From a virus, in the IMG/VR virus record IMGVR_UViG_3300013094_004141, positions 1 to 37,961 of that record: 37,961 nucleotides of DNA. One strand, written 5' to 3'. The translations under genes and the position numbers were made by a program. The notes below the pieces were generated by a model, which was not told where the DNA came from, ran no database searches, and saw only the letters and a list, made by a program, of their open reading frames with translations. This document shows, in pieces, positions 32,240-37,961 of the stretch (positions within the stretch are counted from its first letter, which is position 1; the number at the start of each line of letters is the position of its first letter).

Positions 32240-32836
32240 ATGGCATTAATCGATAGCGTATTAAATTTAGTCACAAAACAACCAAAAGACCCAAATGCAG
32301 TTAAACTCCCTGCAGGCTCACGTAGCGAGCGTGAAGCAAAGATCAAAGATAAAGCAGGTATGGTTATCAGTGTATTTGCACTGATCCTAGCAGTTAACAG
32401 TTGGTACGGTGGCAAACTAAGCAGTATTACATTAAACAATACCATTGCAGCCAATGATGTGTGGAGTTTTTACGAAGCCAAGAGCATTAAACAAATTTTA
32501 GCTCAACAAAGTTTAGACGATGCGGTTGAGCGCCACCAAGATGAAAAAGCTGCAAAATTAAAAGCCAAAATTGATCGTTACGAAAGTGAACCCGAGACCG
32601 GTGACGGCAAAAAAGAACTAATGGACAAAGCACATAAACTAGAAGCCGAGCGTGACTATGCTAAAAAGCAAAGTCCTTGGATCGGTTTTGCCAGTACACT
32701 ATACCAATTGAGTATCGTTGTATTATCAGCAAGTATTTTAGCTGTTAGTATGGAAATGTTCTGGGGAAGTTTCTTTGTTGCAGGATTAGGTTTATTGCTA
32801 AGTAGTCAAGGTGTTTGGCTTTGGTTACCAATTTAA
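32240..32836 (+). CDS. DUF4337-like membrane protein
   Basis: A 198-residue protein. One transmembrane segment near 39-55, then NNTIAANDVWSFYEAKSIKQ, a cytoplasmic or periplasmic charged coil (about 80-140), and two segments near 150-195. This N-x-x-A-x-x-x-W-x-x-YEAKSIK layout is that of DUF4337. Function unknown; position suggests a link with holin function. AAGGAG ribosome site. Confidence 0.75.
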   Translation: MALIDSVLNLVTKQPKDPNAVKLPAGSRSEREAKIKDKAGMVISVFALILAVNSWYGGKLSSITLNNTIAANDVWSFYEAKSIKQILAQQSLDDAVERHQDEKAAKLKAKIDRYESEPETGDGKKELMDKAHKLEAERDYAKKQSPWIGFASTLYQLSIVVLSASILAVSMEMFWGSFFVAGLGLLLSSQGVWLWLPI

Positions 32837-32843
32837 CCAAAAT

Positions 32844-32851
32844 TATAAATA
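32844..32851 (+). promoter_or_regulatory. T4-late-type promoter box for the holin gene
   Basis: Exact TATAAATA, 22 bases before ATG 32873. Confidence 0.65.
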
Positions 32852-32872
32852 ACATATCAATTAGGAACTAAA

Positions 32873-33619
32873 ATGGCTGACCAAGATTATTGCGCACCAA
32901 GTGCTAGCGAAACAAAAAAAGAAGATTGGATGAACAGTAAATGGCGTCCAATGATGGGCTGGATGTATATGCTAGTCTGTACTATGGACTTTGTAGGATT
33001 CCCAGTATTGTGGAGTTTATTACAGATGATTAGTCATGGTAATGTAAGTAGCCAATGGCAACCATTGACTTTACAGGGTGCTGGATTATTTCATATTGCA
33101 ATGGGTGCAGTTATCGGTATTAGTGCTTATGGACGTACACAGGAAAAATTAGGCGGTGCGGCAGGACCAGCAATGAGCTTCCCACAAGGTGCAGGAACTA
33201 CTTATGTACCACCTGGGCAGGGAATGGTCAATGTAAGCAATCAGCCTAATATGGGCAGTGGAATGGGCGGAGGGTTTGGAGGAAGCTCTAGTGGGTTTGG
33301 AGGAGCAAGTAATGGCGGATTCGGTTCATCAACAGGCGGCAGTTCAGCATTTGGCGCACCTTCGTCAGGAGGATTCGGCGCATCAACCGGTGGTTTTGGT
33401 TCACCAACAACACCCGCCCCAGCCGCAGGAGGCTTTGGCAGCAGTACAGGCACTGGAACGGGAACGTTTGGGGCTAGTACAACACCAGCACCAGCAGCCG
33501 GAGGCTTCGGAGGGGGTTTTAATAGCGGGTGTGGAACAACAACTCCCGCAACTTCCGCCCCAGCGTTAAACGCTAAGGGCCAAAAGGTTGTTCCAACAGA
33601 TCCAGATCCAATACTATAA
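32873..33619 (+). CDS. Holin-like protein with FG-rich tail
   Basis: A 248-residue protein. The first 105 residues (NSKWRPMMGWMYMLVCTMDF, then PVLWSLLQM and GLFHIAMGAVIGISAYGRTQ) match phage holins of the RP-x-x-W / 3TM type, which open the inner membrane at lysis. Residues about 118-230 are a low-complexity tail of repeated GFG, SFG/AFG and APAAGGFG units, far longer than usual holin tails. Late box directly upstream. Confidence 0.78.
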   Translation: MADQDYCAPSASETKKEDWMNSKWRPMMGWMYMLVCTMDFVGFPVLWSLLQMISHGNVSSQWQPLTLQGAGLFHIAMGAVIGISAYGRTQEKLGGAAGPAMSFPQGAGTTYVPPGQGMVNVSNQPNMGSGMGGGFGGSSSGFGGASNGGFGSSTGGSSAFGAPSSGGFGASTGGFGSPTTPAPAAGGFGSSTGTGTGTFGASTTPAPAAGGFGGGFNSGCGTTTPATSAPALNAKGQKVVPTDPDPIL

Positions 33620-33628
33620 AGGAAAATT

Positions 33629-33820
33629 ATGAAAAGTCTATTAATCGTTTTATTGTCAATGTCGTTAGGTGTAGCATTTGCAGAAACTACACCCGCAGTT
33701 CATAAAAAAGCCGAGACAACAAAAGCAGCTCCTGCAAAAAAAGCAGAAGCAGCTCCTGCAGTCAAGCATCATAAAAAAGTTGAAGGAACAGAAATTCCTT
33801 CTGCTCCAGCTAAAAAATAA
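33629..33820 (+). CDS. Exported Lys/Ala-rich small protein
   Basis: A 63-residue protein with a signal peptide (MKSLLIVLLSMSLGVAFA) and a mature part made of Lys, Ala and Pro (KKAETTKAAPAKKAEAAPAV). It resembles small basic periplasmic proteins of bacteria. Role unknown; charge could bind the outer membrane or peptidoglycan during lysis. Confidence 0.65.
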   Translation: MKSLLIVLLSMSLGVAFAETTPAVHKKAETTKAAPAKKAEAAPAVKHHKKVEGTEIPSAPAKK

Positions 33821-33841
33821 ATATCTTTAGCAAATGGTAAG

Positions 33842-33867
33842 AAGGCAGTTGACTACTGCCTTTTTTT
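33842..33867 (+). terminator. Intrinsic terminator of the lysis operon
   Basis: AGGCAGT (33843-33849), 5-base loop, ACTGCCT (33855-33861) and a run of seven T. It overlaps the following promoter. Confidence 0.92.
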
Positions 33868-33877
33868 ATTGTATACT
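33849..33877 (+). promoter_or_regulatory. Sigma-70-type promoter for dnaJ, overlapping a terminator
   Basis: TTGACT (33849-33854), exactly 17 bases, TATACT (33872-33877). The predicted start point is 33884, the A of the dnaJ ATG, so the message would be leaderless. Confidence 0.72.
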
Positions 33878-33883
33878 TTATCT

Positions 33884-34717
33884 ATGAATTACTATGAAAC
33901 ATTGGGTGTGCCAAATACTGCATCGGAAGATGAACTCAAAAGAGCTTATCGAAAATTAGCCAGTCAGCATCATCCAGACAAAGGCGGAAATACTGCCAAG
34001 TTCCAGGAAATTCAAGAAGCTTATGCTACACTGAGTGATCCGCAAAAACGTGCTCAATATGATAATCCTCAACCGCAAATGGGAGGGGTTCATTTTAATT
34101 TCAACGGTCATAATATAAACGATATATTCAGCCAATTTGGATTTAATCCTTTTGGCGGCGGCGATCCTTTTGCCAATTTCAGACATCAGCAACAACGAAA
34201 TAAAGATATACGGGCCAATTTAAGTGTGACGCTCGAAGATACACTAGCAGACAGGGAAAAACACCTAAACATTAGCACTGGCCCAGGACAAACACAAGAA
34301 GTTACTGTAACCATCCCACGTGGTATTACTCCACAGACCACAATCAAATATCCTGGACTAGGTGAACAAGTATATCCAAATTTACCAAAAGGCGATCTAT
34401 ATCTTACTATAAATTTGATGACCAATTGGAAGTTTCAAACTGCTGGATTAGACCTAATAACAGACTTGACATTAGACTGTTTTCAAGCTATACTAGGTAG
34501 TGAACAAACAGTAGTTGGCCTAGACGGAAAACAATTTGTAATCAAAACACCCGCTGGTTGCCAACACGGTACCAAATTAAAAATTTCTGGTGAGGGCCTG
34601 TGGGGATTTCAACAAGACATCAAAGGACATTTATTTGCACGTGTTAACATTACTATCCCAACCGATCTTTCGGAAGAAAAGGTAAGTATTATCCGTAATC
34701 AACTGCTCGCAGGTTAA
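33884..34717 (+). CDS. DnaJ / CbpA-like J-domain co-chaperone
   Basis: A 277-residue class-B Hsp40. J domain at 1-65 with the HPD motif at 30-32 (needed to stimulate DnaK), a Gly/Phe linker ([12 protein letters not shown], about 86-97), and two C-terminal substrate-binding domains (from about 110). The CxxCxGxG zinc finger of DnaJ is missing, as in CbpA. ATG 33884 is chosen because the J domain begins there; a TTG 15 bases upstream lies in the -10 region. Confidence 0.92.
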   Translation: MNYYETLGVPNTASEDELKRAYRKLASQHHPDKGGNTAKFQEIQEAYATLSDPQKRAQYDNPQPQMGGVHFNFNGHNINDIFSQFGFNPFGGGDPFANFRHQQQRNKDIRANLSVTLEDTLADREKHLNISTGPGQTQEVTVTIPRGITPQTTIKYPGLGEQVYPNLPKGDLYLTINLMTNWKFQTAGLDLITDLTLDCFQAILGSEQTVVGLDGKQFVIKTPAGCQHGTKLKISGEGLWGFQQDIKGHLFARVNITIPTDLSEEKVSIIRNQLLAG

Positions 34718-34720
34718 ATA
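34713..34720 (+). promoter_or_regulatory. Possible late promoter box (GTTAAATA)
   Basis: Overlaps the dnaJ stop; predicted leader of about 15 bases to the clpA ATG, without a ribosome site. Confidence 0.35.
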
Positions 34721-34740
34721 TTTTATAACAACTAAATTAA

Positions 34741-36978
34741 ATGCTACAAAACAATCCAGACATTGACTCTATTATCGAAGTTGCTACAAAAATAGCACAA
34801 AGTAAAAACCACGAATATGTAACCTTGGAACATTTATTGTTGTCTATGGTAACGTATCAGCCATTTACAGAAACTCTATCATCATTTGGTTGTATTGTTG
34901 ACGAAATGCAAAGAGAAATAGACACATATTTAGACAAACAAACATATTTGAGCAACAAAGGGTTCGACCCGGTTCCCAAGAAAACTCATAGCCTAGAACG
35001 TGTATTCAACCGTGCATTCACACAGGTACTGTTCAGTGGCAGACAAACAATGCAATTGGTTGATTTGTATTTGAGTTTAATGAACGAAGAACGCAGTCAC
35101 GTAAGATACTTTTTACTCAAGTACGGAGTCGAGCGTGCTGCATTTGTGGAACATTGGAATAAAGTCAACGATTCACCTAAAGATGGAAAAAGCAAAAGGA
35201 GCAGATCTGCAGTGGACGGTATTTTAGAAGAACATTGCGAAAATCTAAACGAGCAAGCCGAGCGTGGGGAAATTGATCCTGTTATTGGTAGAGAGCTTGA
35301 AATCGAAGAAATCACACAGGTACTGGCTAAACGTAATAAATCAAATGTACTAATGGTAGGCGATCCTGGTGTAGGTAAAACTGCTATTGCAGAAGGCCTT
35401 GCACGTAATATTGTTAACGGCAATGTACCTGAATATTTGAAAGGGTTCGTAGTTTACAATTTAGATATTGGCAGTTTACTTGCTGGTAGTAAGTATCGCG
35501 GCGAATTCGAAGAAAAACTCAAGGATGTTATTCGTGCATTGAATACCAAAGGCAAGTGTATTTTGTTTATCGACGAAGCACATCAAATGAAAGGTGCAGG
35601 CGGCGGAGCACAAAGTAGTGTGGACTTTGCTAATATGATTAAACCAGCACTTACCAAAGGACGTATTAAAGTTATTGCTAGTACAACGTGGGAAGAATAT
35701 ACACAAAGTTTTGAAAAGGATCGTGCACTAATGCGCAGATTCTATAGACTAACTGTAGAGGAACCTACCCCAGCGGTTGCTAAAGATATTCTTAAAGGAT
35801 TGAAAGTGCATTTTGAAGCGTTTCACGGTGGTATGATTACCGATGAAGCCATTAACTCAGCAGTAGATCTCAGTGTGCGTTATCAAACAGACAAACGCTT
35901 GCCCGACAAGGCAATTGACTTAATCGATACTGCGGCTGCAAAACTTAAAATTGTTGCCCCAGACTTTATTGTACGCAAGAGTCATATTATCGATACACTC
36001 AGCAAGTTTACCAAGATTCCAGTGGATCAAATGGATCAACAGGGCAACAATAGTTTAGAAAAATTGGAACCCAATATCAAAACTAAACTGTTTGGACAAG
36101 ATGCTGCAGTAGATGCTGTATTAGATAAAATTTATGTAAGCCGTGCTGGACTTAAATCAATTAACAAGCCTGTGGGCAGTTTCTTGTTCTTGGGCCCAAC
36201 AGGTACAGGTAAAACTGAACTTGCTAAATTGTTAGCCGAAAACTTAGGAATGAAACTGTTACGCTATGATATGAGTGAGTATCAAGAAAAGCACAGTATT
36301 GCCAAGTTGATTGGTGCACCTCCTGGATATATTGGCTACGATGATGGCAATATCGGTGGCGGATTACTGATCAGTGATGTTGAAAAGAATCCTAACTGTG
36401 TTATCTTATTTGATGAAATTGAAAAAGCACACACTGATGTCAGTAACCTGTTGTTAAGTTTAATGGATGAGGGTATTATTACCAGCAGTAACGGCAAAAA
36501 AGCAGACTGCAGAAACGCCATTGTTATTTTAACCAGTAACTTAGGTGCTGCAGACGGGGAAAGAAATAGCATTGGCTTTGGTAGAGATCTTGAGCGCAAA
36601 GGCGAAGACGATAAAGCAGTTAAAGATTTCTTTAAGCCTGAGTTCCGTAATCGTTTGGATGCAATTATTAAGTTTAACAAGCTGAATAAAGAAAGCATTA
36701 AGAAAATTACTATTAGATTTATCAATGAGATGAATGACCTATTAGGCAACAAACAAATTACTGTTGCATTAACAGAAACAGCATACGATTATGTTATCAA
36801 AGAAGGTTTTGATAGTAAAATGGGTGCAAGACCATTGAATAGAAAAATTAATGATTTAATTAAAACTCCGCTAAGTAAAAAGATACTATTTGAAAATATT
36901 TCAAACAGCATAATCAGAGTTGACTATACTGATAAAATTGAATTCCATATTGAAAATCAATTTGCACCAACAACCTAA
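34741..36978 (+). CDS. clpA: ClpA-type AAA+ unfoldase
   Basis: A 745-residue Hsp100 protein. Clp-N repeats at about 1-140; first ATPase domain with Walker A GDPGVGKT (207-214) and Walker B ILFIDEAH (274-281); second with Walker A GPTGTGKT (485-492), pore loop GYIG (529-532) and Walker B VILFDEIEKAH (554-564). There is no middle coiled-coil insert, so it is ClpA-like and not ClpB. The segment ERNSIGFGRD (607-616) places an IGF tripeptide where ClpA carries the ClpP-docking IGL loop, so docking to host ClpP is likely. It unfolds proteins for degradation. No ClpP or ClpS gene is in the window. Confidence 0.93.
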   Translation: MLQNNPDIDSIIEVATKIAQSKNHEYVTLEHLLLSMVTYQPFTETLSSFGCIVDEMQREIDTYLDKQTYLSNKGFDPVPKKTHSLERVFNRAFTQVLFSGRQTMQLVDLYLSLMNEERSHVRYFLLKYGVERAAFVEHWNKVNDSPKDGKSKRSRSAVDGILEEHCENLNEQAERGEIDPVIGRELEIEEITQVLAKRNKSNVLMVGDPGVGKTAIAEGLARNIVNGNVPEYLKGFVVYNLDIGSLLAGSKYRGEFEEKLKDVIRALNTKGKCILFIDEAHQMKGAGGGAQSSVDFANMIKPALTKGRIKVIASTTWEEYTQSFEKDRALMRRFYRLTVEEPTPAVAKDILKGLKVHFEAFHGGMITDEAINSAVDLSVRYQTDKRLPDKAIDLIDTAAAKLKIVAPDFIVRKSHIIDTLSKFTKIPVDQMDQQGNNSLEKLEPNIKTKLFGQDAAVDAVLDKIYVSRAGLKSINKPVGSFLFLGPTGTGKTELAKLLAENLGMKLLRYDMSEYQEKHSIAKLIGAPPGYIGYDDGNIGGGLLISDVEKNPNCVILFDEIEKAHTDVSNLLLSLMDEGIITSSNGKKADCRNAIVILTSNLGAADGERNSIGFGRDLERKGEDDKAVKDFFKPEFRNRLDAIIKFNKLNKESIKKITIRFINEMNDLLGNKQITVALTETAYDYVIKEGFDSKMGARPLNRKINDLIKTPLSKKILFENISNSIIRVDYTDKIEFHIENQFAPTT

Positions 36979-36987
36979 TAGACAGAA

Positions 36988-37725
36988 ATGGATAAATTGC
37001 ACTGGACCCAATTAAATCCATCACTTGAAATTAAAAATACCAAGAAGAAGTTTTTCAATCGGTATCTTTATAAAGCAGTGGTGTTTATGCCAGCCGGTAG
37101 AATTATTCACGCGACTTCAAAAGAGTCAACTGACGCATTGTTGGAAACAAGAAAAACCATTGCGTTTAGTAATAGAAATATAAATTGGGGCGGCAGTTGG
37201 CAAAAGCGTCAAGTTGAAACTATAATAAAACATCAAGGTTCAGCTGAACAAATAGATTATTTTAGACAACTGACTATCAAATTAGGTGACGATTTTAAGT
37301 TTAGAATCGAAGAACCCTATATGTCTATATACGCACAAGATGAATCTGCTTTATATAAAATATTAATTTCGTCACCGTTGAAAGAACGAGTGACTGAATT
37401 TTATAGGCCTGAAAATCCCGAAGCTGAAAAAGTATTAAATCAAGGCGAAATCATTGTTAAAAGAAATACAGAGTACGAATACAAAGTTGTATTTCGTGAA
37501 ATGTATTGGGGCAATGTAGCCGAAAAAAATCAAATATATGACTATTTAGAAAGTCTGGGCGATGTAGTTAAATTGACAAAAAGTTGTAGAAGTACACTTG
37601 CGTCAAAAAGATCCTGGTTTAACAGCATTTACTTTTATACCAAAGATCCCAGCATATTGACATTCTTGAATTTGATTTCTCCGGGAATCGTATCAGGAAT
37701 ATATAAGCTGACGAAACTCGACTGA
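36988..37725 (+). CDS. Hypothetical phage protein
   Basis: A 245-residue mixed alpha/beta protein with two similar-looking halves: FNRYLYKAVVFMPAGRII near 23-40 and YEYKVVFREMYWGNVAEKNQ near 162-181. The YLYKAV / YEYKVV repeat suggests an internal duplication. No known family; the composition and place at the end of the ClpA unit do not reveal a function. Confidence 0.68.
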   Translation: MDKLHWTQLNPSLEIKNTKKKFFNRYLYKAVVFMPAGRIIHATSKESTDALLETRKTIAFSNRNINWGGSWQKRQVETIIKHQGSAEQIDYFRQLTIKLGDDFKFRIEEPYMSIYAQDESALYKILISSPLKERVTEFYRPENPEAEKVLNQGEIIVKRNTEYEYKVVFREMYWGNVAEKNQIYDYLESLGDVVKLTKSCRSTLASKRSWFNSIYFYTKDPSILTFLNLISPGIVSGIYKLTKLD

Positions 37726-37731
37726 TAAATA
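37724..37731 (+). promoter_or_regulatory. Late promoter box (GATAAATA)
   Basis: Overlaps the stop of the previous gene; an AAGGAG ribosome site (37743-37748) follows. Confidence 0.48.
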
Positions 37732-37751
37732 TTTGTATATTCAAGGAGCCT

Positions 37752-37928
37752 ATGATGGCAAAAATCTACGAAGAATCAATTACGATTAAATTAAGTGTAT
37801 TGGAAAAAGACAACACGATTGCCGACAGACAATCGCTAGTAACCGACGACATTACATCTGCATTAGAATCAGTAGTGGAAGAACTATTAAACGACAAATC
37901 TGTTGTCGTTGAAGTATCAACAAATTAA
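37752..37928 (+). CDS. Small conserved acidic protein
   Basis: A 58-residue acidic protein (KIYEESITIKLSVLEKDN) with a strong AAGGAGCC ribosome site. A second ATG at 37755 is also possible. Unknown function. Confidence 0.62.
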   Translation: MMAKIYEESITIKLSVLEKDNTIADRQSLVTDDITSALESVVEELLNDKSVVVEVSTN

Positions 37929-37944
37929 CCAAAGAAAGTAATCA

Positions 37945-37961
37945 ATGAGCAATAAAACTCC
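37945..37961 (+). CDS. Start of a further gene (partial)
   Basis: ATG at 37945 (MSNKT...) follows the previous stop by 16 bases with AAAGAAAG as a possible ribosome site. The gene runs off the window, so identity cannot be judged. Confidence 0.4.

Noticed and set aside
1-37961. CRISPR arrays, insertion sequences, integrase or attachment sites
   Set aside because: No regularly spaced direct repeats, transposase, integrase or att-like duplication seen. The repeats found are inside structural genes.

Overview
This window is a contiguous piece of a large tailed-phage genome of the T4-like (Straboviridae / cyanophage-like myovirus) type. The evidence is a T4-style ATP-dependent DNA ligase (gp30-like), a clamp-loader large subunit (gp44-like), a gp31/GroES-like co-chaperonin, PhoH, a MazG-like pyrophosphatase, many short conserved phage proteins packed with ATGA or TAATG overlaps, and a recurrent T4-late-like box (TATAAATA and variants). 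The DNA is AT-rich and almost fully coding on the + strand. Only a homing endonuclease (364-1095) and phoH (28085-28828) are on the - strand. The host cannot be fixed from this sequence. The tmRNA is of the circularly permuted, two-piece type, which in bacteria is known from alphaproteobacteria, some betaproteobacteria and some cyanobacteria; together with consensus sigma-70 promoters this suggests a Gram-negative, probably aquatic, host.

Layout. 1-1628: a conserved small protein, an antisense GIY-YIG endonuclease, and a late-promoter-driven permuted tmRNA ending in a clear intrinsic terminator. 1629-3110: nucleotide-sugar dehydrogenase, then a rubrerythrin whose rubredoxin is a separate overlapping gene. 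3113-7546: early-type operons with sigma-70 promoters (SWIM-like protein, DNA ligase, small membrane and DNA-binding proteins, metallophosphoesterase). 7543-9708: a tandem run of nine very small genes, most sharing a C-terminal FxL[KR]W-like ending. 9716-13594: periplasmic D,D-carboxypeptidase, MazG-like enzyme, hypothetical proteins, translation factor IF-1 and Fe/Mn superoxide dismutase. 13652-22115: adhesion and structural module of two related beta-helix fibres (one with a long collagen-like stalk), an Ig-like-domain structural protein and a third fibre-like protein. 22194-22938: two host-like exported proteins. 22940-28064: replication and nucleotide genes (DnaE-like fragment, co-chaperonin, cytidylyltransferase-like enzyme, clamp loader, HAD nucleotidase) among small conserved phage proteins. 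29019-33820: two conserved phage proteins, then a lysis region (GH19 endolysin, spanin pair, extra lipoprotein, DUF4337-like protein, holin). 33884-37961: class-B DnaJ, ClpA-type unfoldase, two hypothetical genes and the start of another.

How it works together. Two promoter classes are visible: sigma-70 promoters (six with exactly 17-bp spacers upstream of genes outside the virion and lysis modules, plus one ahead of the exported-protein pair) and NNTAAATA late boxes upstream of fibre, lysis, tmRNA, IF-1, SOD and ClpA genes. At five genes the -10 or late box sits so close to the start codon that the predicted transcript begins at or next to the ATG, which suggests leaderless mRNAs. The phage carries an unusual set of translation and proteostasis parts (permuted tmRNA, IF-1, GroES-like cofactor, DnaJ, and ClpA with a ClpP-docking-type IGF loop) and an oxidative-stress set (rubrerythrin, rubredoxin, SOD). 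The strongest candidate for something new is the phage-borne permuted tmRNA with its long, basic tag that does not end in the usual ALAA-type degron.
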